From Mactromeris polynyma (Eukaryota > Mollusca > Bivalvia > Venerida > Mactridae), in the NCBI GenBank assembly GCA_032209605.1, contig JASFXZ010000012.1:2356001-2420000 (forward strand): a stretch of DNA of 64,000 nucleotides, in the 5' to 3' direction. Positions 1 to 11,502 of this stretch are shown here, in pieces. The notes below the pieces were generated by a model. It had not been told where the DNA came from. It saw only the letters and a program-made list of their open reading frames with translations, and made no database searches. A program made the translations under genes and the position numbers. Within the stretch, counting starts at the first letter, position 1. Each line of letters opens with the position of its first letter.

Positions 1-1781
1 TGGTAGAGGGTCACCTAAGGAACATTTGAGTGAAGTTATATCAAAATCGGGTCAGTAGTTGTATATATGTAGGAGCACGAGGTGAGCAAAAAATCTTTTA
101 CAGACATATTTTAAATCTTATTGAGAATAAGTGATACAGCATTCATACAAACCTAAATAATGTGATACTGGGGATGCAGCCTTTGTTATAACCCTATTGA
201 AAATCTGATCCAAAATTTCACTTCGAACCATTTCATGCACCTGGAATATCAATAACAACTGATTAGTCAAAATGATTATCACGATATTGTAAAGGTAAAT
301 GTCACATTCTATATCTAAAACATAGCTTTAAATTGTAAGATGAAATTCCGAAAAATGATCTATTAGCAAAAGAAATTGATTAATGTTTCTAAAATTAATA
401 TTTTTGCCAATTTTGTAGAACATAAGTGAATTACATGTATACTGCTTCCAATGCTATAACAAGCAAATTTAATGTATCTGTAAGGAGAGTAAAAGACACA
501 TTCATCCCCTTGTAGTTGAAGTAACATTGTACCATTTTCAAGTGTTATTGATCAGAAACCAATTTTTAAATAAACTAGATGTTGACCCCCCCCCATGGGC
601 TTTTCAGCAGAATGCAAATACTTTTGAAACAATATCAATTGAAAACCAAGTACAAAAACGGCCAGAACTCCTCCAACAATTGGCAGATAGTAACTGGAAT
701 CACACTTGACCTGTATTTTATTATCCTATGCTTATGTTTATGTGCCCAATATAAATTGAATCCAACCATTCTTTATTGATAAGAAACTAATTTTTATGGC
801 GAAAAGGGACATAACTCCTAAAATAATTGGTCAATTGTAACCAATATCCCACTAAACCTGTTTTTTATTATTCAAGGGCTCAATGCAACACCGTCGTAAC
901 TCCTATGTATTTACTATAGTGCATCATTATCGAGTGACCAGCAATGGTAACATCTTGACAATTTTTGATGTTGCACAACAAATCTTTAACTTTAGATTGC
1001 AACTAATTTGCTTGCTTCAGCTTGCGCCGACCATCTTTTTTCAATATATTTCTTGTTTGATAATATTTTTTCAAACGAGAAATAAAAAACTTATTTATAA
1101 TTTCATAATTAAAGCGACTTAAACCTAGCACGTGTACCACACTAAGTAACTTTTTTGTTTAATTTAGATTTTTGACGAGATCTGTAAAATCATATTTTCC
1201 TTTAAAGATCAATAAAGAGCTACTACACATTCTGTTTGATGTCAATGATTGCCTACAACTTGTATGCAGACAATCAGACCTTGTCTCTTGTCACGATACT
1301 GCAGGTTAAGTAGAAGTCCAAGGGAGTATGATTGACTGTAAAGTCAAATCAAGAAAAAAAGTTACGTCAAAATAATATCCTTCACTTAGAAACATGTCAT
1401 TGAACTAAGATAATACTAATGGGTACTTCTATGAAGTAGGTTTTGAAGCTTTTCTGTGTGTATGTGACTAAAGTGAACGTAAGCAAAGATTCAAAGTCCT
1501 TCCATTTGGTTTACTTTTAATTTGCACACTTAAACAATGTCTGGAAATTCAGTCACATAAACTTTAATGAATAGTATGCTAAGTTATGGTTCTCCAATAT
1601 GAATATCAAGCTAGTACATGTACTCCAATGTATTAAAATAAAATAATCTAAATGCAATTCCTGGTGCTCCAGTTAAAGTAAATTTAAGGTACTCCTTAGA
1701 ATGTATTCTTATTTCTGTCTAGTATATAAAGTTACATGTATTTATACACACCTAAAACAAAAATAATTAGGAAGCCAGACA
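1..1781. other. AT-rich stretch without recognisable gene
   Basis: I see only short chance reading frames, homopolymer runs and no splice-bounded coding segment on either strand. No terminal repeats or tandem arrays stand out. It is most likely intronic or intergenic DNA. Confidence 0.5.
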
Positions 1782-2804
1782 TGTGAAGTCTCCCGATTAC
1801 ATCTTGAAAATCGTTCAAGGTTTTTAAGTTCTTTAAATGCCTCCTTACAACATTGGTAGTTACATAATTACTATCATAAAATGTATTCCTTTCAATGAAG
1901 GCAATATAAAAACAAGAGGGCCATGGTGGCCCTATATCGCTCACCTGAGTACATTGCCATGTTGGCATCAAGAGAGTCCAAGAGGATTTTCAATCACTTG
2001 ACCATGTGACCTACTTGCATTTTATAAAGACAAACATTCTGATCAAGTTTTATGTAGTTCCGGTAGCAAATGTAGCTTCCTGAGAATCCACAAGCATTTA
2101 CTATAATTTGACCTAGTGACCTAGTTTTTGACCCCACATGAACCAGAATCGAACTTGGCCTAGATTTCATTGAGACAAACATTCTAACCATGTCTCATGT
2201 AAATCAAGTAAAAAATGTGACCTCTGGAGTGTTAACAAGGGTTTACTATAATTTGACCTAGTGACCTAATTTTTGACCCAAGATGACCCAGTTTCATGCA
2301 GATCAGGTAGAGATGTTACCTCTAGAGTGTTAACAGTCTAAATTGTTGACGACGGACGATAACAACAGACATAGGACACAGGGGGATCCCAATAGCTCAC
2401 CTAAAAATGTGTCTTAGAAACAGCAAAGCTTAACATACTGATATTGTTATTGTTTGTTTGTTTCATCGAGTTTAACACCGTTTCTCAACGATATTTCAGT
2501 TATATACGGCGGTGATATAGTTATTCAAGTGTAATTATAACTAGAAATGTTTAAGGATTTCTGCCACATGTTTATGATCTACAACACATGTCCAAATGTT
2601 CAACTGTCGGGTAGCAGTGACACATACTAAAACGTAGACAATCTCAAGGGTTTGCCAGAATAATATTCATGAACAAAATATTGTGTCTGCCAAAAAAACA
2701 ATAATTCAATCACAATTGCCAAAATTTGTCCATACTTCTGTTTCAGTTTGAAAACTCCATCTGACAGATTGGAAAATACATTTTAACAGCATTTTTAGCA
2801 AGAG
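1782..2804. repeat. Left arm of inverted duplication (partner 55725-56360)
   Basis: Read on the minus strand, this segment matches 55725-56360. The shared stretches include TGCCAGAATAATATTCATGA around 2655, the text on either side of a family B repeat (GCAATATAAAAACAAG on one side, CAGCAAAGCTTAACAT on the other), and AACAGCATTTTTA near 2790. Because the family B copy sits at the same point in both arms, the match is a duplication of the whole segment rather than two independent insertions. Confidence 0.7.
1913..2404 (+). mobile_element. Family B interspersed repeat, copy B1
   Basis: It starts CAAGAGGGCCATGGTGGCCC after a run of A and continues with CGCTCACCTGAG, the family B 5' signature also seen at 43105, 44981 and, inverted, near 56249. 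The core consists of TGACCTAGTGACCTAG-type segments. At the 3' end the hairpin present in copy B4 is missing: AGCTCAC runs directly into CTAAAA, as if the hairpin had been deleted. The class is inferred from structure only; there is no coding capacity. Confidence 0.7.
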
Positions 2805-3430
2805 GCTCGTCAGAGCCAATTGCTATAGCAGGCGAAATCCGCCGGATGAGTCATCCCAAGTCTGTCATTCTGAACCACCAAAGTCTACATACTCCTGAAG
2901 AAAATAGTCCTTGTCCAACAAAAATTAGCTGTAAGTATTTGCGATATCAGCTAGAAAACAGATTTGAGCTGACATCACTTACACAAAAAAATGAACCCCA
3001 AAGAAATTCGCCGATTAAATATTGCAAATTGTCAAAAAAAAGTCTGTCAACACCGCAGCCGTATCACGCTTGAAGTGCACTGAAAACAAGCTAGTGTACA
3101 GTAGGCAGCGGACGATAGCAGTAGACAGATATACGTATACAAGAAAACGGTGCAACATATAATATATACGTATACAAGAAAACGGTGCAACATATAATAT
3201 ATACGTATACAAGAAAACGGTGCAACATATAATATATACGTATACAAGAAAACGGTGCAACATATAATATATCCAACAGACAATTAAATGTATATTGAAA
3301 TCATGGGAAATGCAATTTTTTGTCATCGTTCCGTTGAATAGCACAATTTACGGAAACATAGTTTTTGTTTTATTGTCATCCTGTCTGTAGGTCGGTTGAT
3401 TGGTTGTTCTGTCCAATATACAACATATGT
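2805..3430. repeat. Left arm segment matching 60575-60725 and 62455-62640 inverted
   Basis: AGAGCCAATTGCTATAGCAG near 2813 and GCGATATCAGCTAGAAA near 2940 have inverse complements near 62625 and 62490. The stretch around 3290-3345 (ATTGAAATCATGGGAAATGC) and TTGTATATTGGACAG-type sequence around 3410 match 60575-60725 inverted. This piece interrupts the match of its neighbours to 55.5-56.4 kb, so the order of blocks differs between the two ends of the window. Confidence 0.6.
3131..3272. repeat. 35-bp tandem repeat, about 4 copies
   Basis: ATACGTATACAAGAAAACGG recurs at 3131, 3166, 3201 and 3236, each 35 bp apart and essentially identical. The related sequence near 60716 has a single ATATACGTATA, so the array has expanded only in this arm. 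Reading frames across it are repeat artefacts. Confidence 0.9.
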
Positions 3431-3606
3431 AGTTTGGGTGGCTAACTACTTCTTCAGTTTTCAAGGGATTACAATGCAGTTTGATAATACAATGCAACTC
3501 CGATACTACGCGGTCAGTTATAGCGCGATATCCATTATAACGCGATGTCGTCATGGCTCCCGATTATTTTCATGAAAAATCCTAAAATTTGTCAAAAAAG
3601 GAAGAA

Positions 3607-3936
3607 CAAGAAATGGGCAATGCCCCCAAACCAGGTTTTAGTACGTAGTTATTTGTAACCAAGGCTCTATTTGTATAATGAATACATGATGATCATCAAT
3701 GCTGCAAAGGTGCCAGAGGTGATACATGCATACAAACACTCACACTTAGATATATTATATATATATGCAACATATTTGATGTCAATACACCCAGGAATAG
3801 CGAAGATATTAAGTGGAAACTGATTTTTAAATTTTAAGTGACCTTATACAGTTTGACGCCGCCCAGCCGCCAGCCCAGCCGCCCGCCCAACGACACACAC
3901 CATTCTAATAACCTGGTTTTTTTCAAAAACCTGGTT
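3607..3936 (+). mobile_element. Family A repeat, copy A1 (no core array)
   Basis: It starts CAAGAAATGGGCAATGCCC and then has AAACCAGGTTTT. It ends in a hairpin made of AACCTGGTTTTT and AAAAACCTGGTT. It lies inside transposon P copy A. Copy B of P gives the empty site: GGAAG, six A, TTGATC. The filled site has two A on the left and five on the right, so at most one base is duplicated. This is the shortest copy, about 330 bp, and lacks the 145-bp core units of copies A2-A4. Confidence 0.85.
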
Positions 3937-4459
3937 AAAAATTGATCAAAAGCGTATTTTTCCGTGATTTGCTGTCTGCTCTTTCGCGAAATCATGTGCT
4001 GTTAACGAACCGCGATCGCGAATCAACGAGACCATAAGATATATATGTCCAATTGTGATAACCATCAATATTTACACAAATGTCACCTTCTAATGTTTTT
4101 CAACACATTCCATAAACATCAACGTAATTTGACCTTGGATTGTGCTGAATCGATGACATCATGGGTGTAGCTGATGCAGAGTTGTCTAGACACACCCACG
4201 TTCAATTATTCTCCTTACCTTGACCAATTAGATGATCGCGAACTGGCGAGATTTCTTTTAACTGAATGAATGACCGTAGGGCATGTCAATCATGGAACAA
4301 AGCAATGTTATTCCTCAATAAACTAAATGACAATGCAAACCTGTTTGCGATATCCAGATGCGCTAATTACGATTAATACAGCACTTGTTGTTCACACATA
4401 TCTACTAGATACATTGGTCGACTATTCAATCTGTCACAAAAATGTGCTGCGAGTCAAAA

Positions 4460-4636
4460 ACAATGTTCTCGCAGACTACAAAGGCGCCGCGTCTCAACTT
4501 GTTAGATCAAGTAGTCGGCCCAATGTTTGATGCGACGCACTTGGAAAATATTCTCCTCGCAGAGTTCAAAGGCGCCGCATCGTCTTCTAGTTTCAGAGGT
4601 CGACTGTCGTGGGTGGTGATCAAATTCACATTTTGA
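4460..4636 (+). CDS. Small conserved frame inside transposon P, unknown
   Basis: From the ATG at 4460 (MFSQTTKAPRL...) the frame is about 58 residues long. The same frame, with mostly conservative changes (N/D, L/V, I/V, E/D), is open on the minus strand of copy B at 34638-34456. The shared block includes LLDQVVGPMFDATH and FKGAASSSSFRGR, then the two ends diverge. The nucleotide sequence contains a direct repeat (CGCAGACTACAAAGGCGCCG and CGCAGAGTTCAAAGGCGCCG). I recognise no domain. It may be a remnant of a longer gene or chance conservation of a structural DNA region. Confidence 0.2.
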   Translation, partial: TMFSQTTKAPRLNLLDQVVGPMFDATHLENILLAEFKGAASSSSFRGRLSWVVIKFTF

Positions 4637-5196
4637 TTGACGTGAACAGTTTTACGCGATGGATTATTCTTTTGTTCTGGTGAATAACGGATAAATATCG
4701 ATAGGTACGAAAATATTAGATATAATTATTGAATTTTCACATGTATTTTGCGAGAGTGTCACTGGGGGTAATTTTCACGGGTAACAAATAATACAAACGC
4801 CGCCAAAATATCCCGGTTCCGAAAGAGAAATGACCATATTTAAGCTTTGTTGAAATAGTTTCAAATAATAATGCATAAATAAGTTTTGTATATTCTCATC
4901 TACCTATTTATTAAAACAAATGCGAAATTTATGAAAACGTTGTATGCACAACGCTATATTGGGTGAGTGGGGTAAGTTGGTATCCCTTCTCTATTGTTCA
5001 TGTCTTTAGATTTATACCGCGGTCGGATATAACGTGATCACGAGTCTTTGGACCCCCACGATCGCGTTATAATGGAGTTGCAGTGTACAAGTACCATGAC
5101 ACACGATTTGTAGATGTGGCAGACATAAATTTGCTGTGCATCCATGAAAATGTTTTGGATTGCATTGAAACTTGGTATATAATCAACATTAAGGTA

Positions 5197-6359
5197 CCAT
5201 ATATACTCGACCATAAGTCCATCTCGGCCATAAATCGAGGGGGTAATTGAGAGGTCAAAATATCAGGATTTTGCTTCAACCCTTCCATAAGTCGAGGGGG
5301 TATTTCTGGCACTGAGCTGGGAAGAACCTCAAGTAAAATTAAACCCTCCAAAAAAGAGAAAAAAATCGTGGAAAATTTTGTATCTCGGACATACAATGAT
5401 GCTTCGATACTACCCGAAAACTCCGATTAAAGGTGAACACTTTGTTGATTGGCTTTGATCAGCTGTTGATCGGTGTTTTTAATAACCTCAGGCAGAATGT
5501 TGTTTGTTAAAGTGGTCATCTTATTGACAGGAAAGGTGTTAATCTGCTTGTTTAAAAACAGGGTTTTCCCTGACCCACAAATGTGTGCGTTTTGACGCAC
5601 TTTTTGGCGAAAAAAAAACCTGAAAAATTCTTACTTTGATCCGTAATTAAGCCTAATGTATATCCATCACGTGTATATCCCATGAATCAAAGAATCCAAA
5701 TGACACTTTAAAAGTAATGTTCACACAATAAAAGCATTAACTGTAACTATTAAATGTCTATCAATTGAACTCTAAAACAGTAAACTTCAAAACTTGGTGA
5801 ACTGAGGCAAATGATAAAGGTCACGTAGGCACATGTAAGACGGACAATACTGCTAGCTGTGAGCTCTCTGTTACGTAAAACTGTGGGGCAGATCAAAGTG
5901 GTTAGTTCGGAAGCAATTTTAGGCTAGTGAGTGGAAGTTCAAAGAATTTACCGCCTTCTAATCAGACATGAAAGAGGTTACTGACGTGTCAAGTGAGTGC
6001 AAACTGTGAAAGCAGAATTAAAAACCCGCCCATCAACCCATCATAACAATCGCTGAAATGAGTAGCTTAGATGTAATTGGTCAAGGTAAGGAGAATAATT
6101 GAACATGGGCGAGTCTAGACGACTCTTTACCAGCTCCATCCGTTACGTCATAGATTCAGCACAATCCAAGGTCAAATTATGTTGATGTTTATGGAATGTG
6201 TTGAAAACATTAGGAGTTCACCATGACAATTGTGTAAATATTGATTGTTATACATGTTTTGCTATTTAATTTTTTCTTGAACTCGACCATAAGTCGAGAC
6301 AGGTTTTCACGGTAATTTCAAGTTCCGTTTTTTGTCCACTTATGGCCGAGTATATACGG
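5197..6359. mobile_element. TIR element E, copy E1
   Basis: The left end CCATATATACTCGACCATAAG and the inverse complement of the right end (CCGTATATACTCGGCCATAAG, shortened by me to its match) form terminal inverted repeats. A CCATAAGTCGAGGGGGTA motif recurs near the left end. The element is immediately flanked by perfect 17-bp direct repeats TAATCAACATTAAGGTA at 5180-5196 and 6360-6376, much longer than the TA expected for such ends. The internal 6065-6250 segment is homologous to the inside of transposon P although the termini differ. No long reading frame is present. Confidence 0.75.
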
Positions 6360-6384
6360 TAATCAACATTAAGGTACTGTTTAC

Positions 6385-6790
6385 TTCTTCTCCATCCATC
6401 CTTCTGACTGTTTATACCAATTCTTTGTATTCAATCTTGTGTGCTTAACTCCTATATTATTTAATATACTGACATAACAAAGTGTTCTTGATAGACTATT
6501 GCGATAGGTAAAATATATGTCAAAGTGACATCTGTGATCTTCAGTGAGCCCCTTGCTGTCATCACTATCAGTGCTTTGATTACATAAGTCACTCCAGGAT
6601 CTTTTCACTGTGACTAATGATCAAACTGCCCTTGTCTTCATGACAACACATTATTCAAAGATGGTCATCACAATGGAACTCTTCTCAGCGTCAAATAATC
6701 TTTCTTCAGCAGTGTCACTAAATAAAAAGGAAACAGAAAGTGTTTAAAGTAATTTTCACAAATACATGCATATTTACACTCAGCACATTT
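6385..6790. repeat. Left arm segment matching 55505-55712 inverted
   Basis: GACAAGGGCAGTTCAGATC-type sequence and TGTTGTCATGAAGACAAGGG at 55640-55670 have inverse complements near 6625-6655. TGCATATTTACACTCAG at about 6765 pairs with CTGAGTGTAAATATGCA at about 55512. The match from about 6585 to 6790 is clear; 6385-6584 has no evident partner. In the right arm this piece directly abuts the partner of 2790-2804, so about 3.8 kb is extra in the left arm. Confidence 0.7.
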
Positions 6791-7619
6791 AAAAACAAAC
6801 ATTTTGTACCTGTGATATGTCTTTTAAAGGTCATTTTATCCGGTTTCAAAAATCACTTTTGATATGAAAATACCCTTTGATTGAAAACCAAGTAACCATT
6901 GTGTAAAATAAAACAATTTCAATTTTAAGTTCTTACGTTGCATCCCTAGTTAGTTCATGACATTTGAGAAAGTTTGCGTTTTAAATGTACTGAGTATACT
7001 TTATTCACCATGATTGTTATCACTTTTCTCAGATTCTTACAAAATTGCAAATGGAAACATAGGCTATGTAGCTAAGTACTTTAATCATGATGAAAACCAA
7101 ATGAATTATGAATTATTGAATTTATTCAATTCATATTTGATAACATTTATGTTCAAAACTTACCCTGATTGTCGTCCTGAAATACTCCCAATTGCTGCCA
7201 ACATGGCTGTTTTACAATGTGCCAGTGTGCACACCCCCTAAAGTTCCCCAACCTTACGAAAGTTACATGTATGTCCAAATATACAGCAATCGCTCCACAG
7301 CTGTTAATGCATTGTATTTAATAAAGTCCTACTGAATTGGTTTTAATGTTCAATATCTTAAAAACAAAGAATAAAACACAGTCATTACAGTTTATAAGGC
7401 TTGAGCAAAATCAAAAGTTGACCAAAAAGCGTCAACCCCCCCTAAGACCAATACTGGATCCGCCACTGGCAACTAAATATGAATACACTCACTCAAAGTT
7501 CTAATGCATCATATTTAAATTGACATAATTTTCTTAATTCCGTACTAGATGTAATGAAAATTCAGATTTCTGATCATATAGCATTATTTTTTTTATCATT
7601 TGCAAATTTTTTATTTGAT
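6791..7619. other. No gene recognised
   Basis: Short frames only. The frame of about 75 residues at 7014-7241 has no recognisable domain, no conserved start context and no splice partners. Nothing else stands out. Confidence 0.4.
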
Positions 7620-8350
7620 ATTAAGTATCATAAGGCAGTTGTCTGGTTTGAGTGCTGGAGGTCATGGGTTTAATCCCTGGCCGAGTCATGCTCATGATGT
7701 ATAAATGGTATTTATTAAAGGATAAAACAGGAGATAAATAGGCCGTGATAAGTATCGCGTTGTGGATATTCTGTTGATTCCACATGAGCTCTTTATATCA
7801 AAATATTGGTTGATCATAAATTTGTAGCAGTTGAAGCAAATCAAGGGGAAAGTGCGCCAGATGTGGGGTTGAACCCACGACCCCCTAAACACTAGTACAG
7901 TGCTCTACCAACCAACTGGGCAGCTGTCTAATCCCACAACACTACACTTCTCCTCCTCAGGCATTAGAGGCACTGATTAGCAGAAAGAAATTGTTATGTA
8001 GGTCTATTTTAATTGCATTCATAAATTTCATAGCAGTCAAACAATAACTTTTAGAGCACTGTCTAAAGTAAAAGAGAAAATACGAAAGGGCTACAGCGCA
8101 ATACCCATTGTTTACATAATATTGCCAACTAGGTCAGCACCTTACAAGTTATTCAACCAAACAATTAGGTCAAGAGAGGTCATGTCATGCAGATCTAAAA
8201 CTAGATATGTGTGCTAAATAAATGTAGCGATTGTACTGGTGACTTGAGAACATCAAAATAACAACATTTAGAATAAAAATTCACAAAATACTTACAGTTC
8301 TTGCAAATGGTACGTAGCTCAAGAAAAAGATGGCGACCCACTGTTAGTGA
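7620..8350. repeat. Left arm segment matching 52060-53795 inverted
   Basis: 7620-7990 is the inverse complement of about 53435-53795, including the text around TGGTTGATCATAAATTTGTA and GATAAAACAGGAGATAAATA. 8090-8350 is the inverse complement of 53240-53265 plus 52060-52312. The gap in the right arm is exactly transposon G (52314-53241); this arm preserves its empty site. Confidence 0.75.
7858..7930 (-). repeat. tRNA-derived SINE-like head
   Basis: On the minus strand, GCCCAGTTGGTTGGTAGAGC resembles a Pol III box A, and GTGGGTTCAACCCC about 40 nt later resembles box B. The same unit lies at 53453-53525 on the plus strand in the inverted partner. It lacks a convincing full tRNA fold, and it is embedded in a larger repeat, so it is read as SINE-derived rather than as a tRNA gene. 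Confidence 0.5.
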
Positions 8351-9654
8351 AAAACCTCATATTTTGTTAAATTTTATTAGATAGTATCACGGACATGGTT
8401 TATATGTCCGTGGTATTACCTAATATGTATTAATTATTGTTGTTCAAGAACCCATCAAAGTACAAAAAAATTGGATGTTATGAGAACTTTATTAATAATA
8501 ACTGTTTAACAACATATTCTGTCCCCGCGTCTAAATTTAACTAAGAATCGAGTTCATGTCACGTTGTTACTAAGCGACTTACGTTGTTTGTGATCTGCAA
8601 GATTTTACATTTCGACGTCCCGGGAAGAAATATGCGAGATGTAATGTGTGTGCTGAATCGCCCGCTTTTATATTTACTTGAAAGGTCGCCATGTCAGTAA
8701 ACTTCATCTACTCACTGAGTGAATGAAACTAGCCAAAAACATCGAATAATTTAACTATGTGTTCAAAACTTATGTTCTGAATGTGACAATAAAAGTGTGT
8801 AAACACATACTTAGTTTCGCATGTAATCCTTATTTACACACTCTGTAAAATCATTGCATTAATATGAATTTTTTTTTATTACTGTCCGCCTGTTTCAAAT
8901 TTGCTCTTCGTATGTATTTGAGCAATATTCCGGTTAATAGCTGTCAATAATGCGTCATCACTGCATTAATGATGTCACACCACGTGCAGATTCGTGTTAC
9001 TGTGATGAGTATTTATTTATAGACTGAAAGCTGTGTGTAAATGAGTGCGTCTGTGTTTTGCCTTTTATTTTCTCGCGTGTGTGATAAGAAAGTTCTTGAA
9101 TTTATGCACGAGGCAAATACGCATATTCAAAGAAGACATGAACCTTGTCACATTGGATAGTTATTTTGACAATTTCATATGATACAATACTTCAACAATG
9201 GATTAATTGACAGGTTAAGTATAGCCTTTACGTGTTGATTTGTCTATGTAAACTGTACAGGTATTTTGGTAGTATTCGAACGTACGTTTACTCCACGAAA
9301 TTTGATAAGCCGGATAAAATGTGCCGAGCGCTCCGATTGGATGCTGTGACATACGACTGTTATGGTCGAGTAGGCTAGGGGCGGTGCTTGCTACATGCCA
9401 AATTGTCAACATGGGGCCTGATTCAACATTTGATAAGATAAACATGAGCAAAATCTGTTAATTGGTCTGTTAAATTTGTCACTTGTCCGATTTAAATAGG
9501 CTCAAAATTTAGACTAGCCCGGGACTTACTTAATTTTACTGGCCGATAGCCCAAAATGATTTTAGACAAGTCCGGGACGTCGGGCTAGCCAATTTCTCGA
9601 GCCCTCAACAAGCACTATTGTTTACCACATAACTACTCGGCTATATAAACTTAT
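8351..9654. other. Gene-free stretch with one short hairpin
   Basis: A near-perfect hairpin sits at about 8391-8417 (TATCACGGACAT, four-base loop region, ATGTCCGTGGTA). The rest is AT-rich with short frames only. No terminal repeats or exons were seen. Confidence 0.4.
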
Positions 9655-9965
9655 GCTGGGCACTGGATATACTCAGTGTCGTAGGTACCGTAGGTTCCTC
9701 ATGTAATGAGATGTACTGTACTCAAATGTATTGTTTTTACCGTGAAATAGGTGTTTCAGCTCCATAAGTGTACAAATGAGGTAAACAATATATAACAGAC
9801 TAAGTATCGTCAAGTGTTTACGATTAAAAGGGCACATTTATACATGGAGCAGTGAAATTGGAGCAGGCAAAAAGTAGATCTTTCGATGCTTGCTTTGGAT
9901 TTGCTGTACTATACTGCCGGCCTGTGGCCGACAGTCTAAAAATTGAATGAAACTACTTGAAAGAA
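9655..9965. repeat. Left arm segment matching 51525-51870 inverted, with palindrome
   Basis: The sequence from CTCATGTAATG through AGATCTTTCGATGCTTG is the inverse complement of 51540-51865. At its end, 9916-9941 is a near-perfect palindrome (CTGCCGGCC, TGT, GGCCGACAG core); the partner has the same palindrome at 51531-51557. The match stops just after the palindrome in both places. Confidence 0.7.
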
Positions 9966-10447
9966 TTAAAGCGCTGAAAGTGCAGAAAGACTGGGGCAGA
10001 CAAAGTTTCTTGTGACCCGTAAAGACTTGTCAACCAGAGAATGTAGAAGCACTGCACTGTCTCACTCAGGGATGGAAAGAGGGACTGGTTCACTTACAAG
10101 CAATGTTAATTTCAAAGTGTACATGTATGACTAGTTTAAACTGGACCATTGTTTTTTGAATGCAGATGGCAGATCAATTATGTCCATTTTTCATAATATC
10201 GAGAGTGCTTGCATCATGATGCATCATTTAATCGTCTCATCTCTAGTGACTTGGTACAGGTTGATACTTGGTCAGTAGAAATCCATTATAGAAATTTATT
10301 CACTAGGTATATATACATATCAGGTCAATAGATGACTATGTATTGAATTTACCCCTTGATTACCATGTTTGTTTACCAATACTCGGAAGACAACCCGGAA
10401 ACATAGTAATGACCATCCAACATCTGCTATTAGGGTCCCCTCTATAA

Positions 10448-11437
10448 ACAGACCATAACATTACACAGATGCTTTTTACAGCATTTTACTATTCTATGTA
10501 AACTCTGCTGTGTTCAGTTCATCTGGTCTTCGTAGTTTTTCCGTAAAATCCTATCTCTAAAATTTATGGGAAGTTGTGATTGTAAACAACACACTGTGCA
10601 TACGCAGTTTGGCGCCAAAATGTGGTACAGTCAAGGCCAGAAGAATTTGTTCTATCTTACCAGTATGCGTACACCAGCGTACACTGTTGAGATTTGATTT
10701 TAGTTAGCCACATGTAATTAGGGATGAGGCGATACAGCAAATATTGATATTGTACCGATATATCCAGTCGCAAACATGTATCATAAGCCCAGCATATCGA
10801 TATGAGATGGTCGAATGTTGCAACAAAATAGTTCCGTTAGTCAGCACAAACTTTATATCAAACTGTTATCATTTGTAAAACGACTTCTTACTGGTCGATT
10901 TGTAAAAAGTTTATATTAAACTAGAGCAGCGATCGGTTTGATAAAAAATGGCGGATGATACTTTGTTTCAAATGCCGTTTATCGTTGTCAAGAGTTGTTG
11001 TTCCTGGTAGGATAGTTTAGGTAAAATTGAATTTTAAAAGTCGCTCAAAGGAGGGAGTGCCTCATGAAAGGTGTTGTTCTGGGAGGGAATGCAGTAGGGA
11101 TAAGAAAATAGTTCAATGATTAGTAATAAATTTTGGAAACAAAATGGCTATAAAAAATATAATTACATTATTTTTTGGTAATTGAATTCAAGTATATGTA
11201 TCGTATTGAAAAAATATCATATTAGCATGTAGTTTTATCGATTCATATAGTATTGTGTGATGACCGTATCGTCTCATGCCCAACATGTAATACCTGTTGA
11301 GAGTGACAACAATGTTTTTGTTTCACAATCTGACTTTGTCTGCTTGTCATCCAGTTAAAAACCCGGAATTATTTACAATACGCTGAATAGGGTAGTGTCC
11401 GCATACTAATAGTGTCGGCATATTATTCAGGTCTGTC
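10448..11437 (-). mobile_element. TA-flanked TIR element G, left copy
   Basis: ACAGACCATAACATTA at the left and TATTATTCAGGTCTGTC at the right are degenerate versions of the termini of element G at 52314-53241. The internal sequence also matches in inverted orientation (for example TTTACAGCATTTTA and GGGAAGTTGTGATTGTAAAC). TA flanks both ends. A hAT-like element is nested at 10719-11283. Without it this copy is about 0.4 kb, so it is a deletion derivative of the 0.93-kb right copy. Confidence 0.6.
10719..11283. mobile_element. hAT-like MITE with 8-bp target duplication
   Basis: The target duplication CATGTAAT is at 10711-10718 and again at 11284-11291. The termini are TAGGGATGAGGCGATAC and, inverted, TTGGGCATGAGACGATAC. 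The 8-bp duplication and the GGG-rich short termini fit hAT superfamily elements. No transposase frame is present. Confidence 0.75.
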
Positions 11438-11502
11438 TAACAGATACCCAAGCATTTGCCTGATCATGAGTTTAGCCAAAAAGATATACGTTTCCATAAA
11501 AC

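Larger units (their letters stand above)
3490..5085 (-). mobile_element. TA-flanked DNA transposon P, copy A (non-autonomous)
   Basis: It is bounded by TA and inverted termini: (CAATGCAACTCCG at the left, inverse complement of the right-end TGGAGTTGCAGTG). The subterminal sequence is rich in ATCGCGTTATA and CCGCGGTCGGATATA motifs. The second copy at 33883-35346 is in the opposite orientation and shares the whole layout. The TA duplication and the terminus resemble pogo/Tigger-like elements; the superfamily is inferred. No transposase is present. A small frame at 4460-4636 is shared with copy B. A family A repeat is inserted at 3607. Confidence 0.8.

Noticed and set aside
3015..3344. Cysteine and tyrosine-rich repeated minus-strand frames
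   Set aside because: Three overlapping frames all come from the 35-bp array; none has supporting features.
7858..7930. Functional tRNA gene
   Set aside because: A and B box-like text is present, but the acceptor stem does not pair convincingly and the unit is part of a repeated segment.
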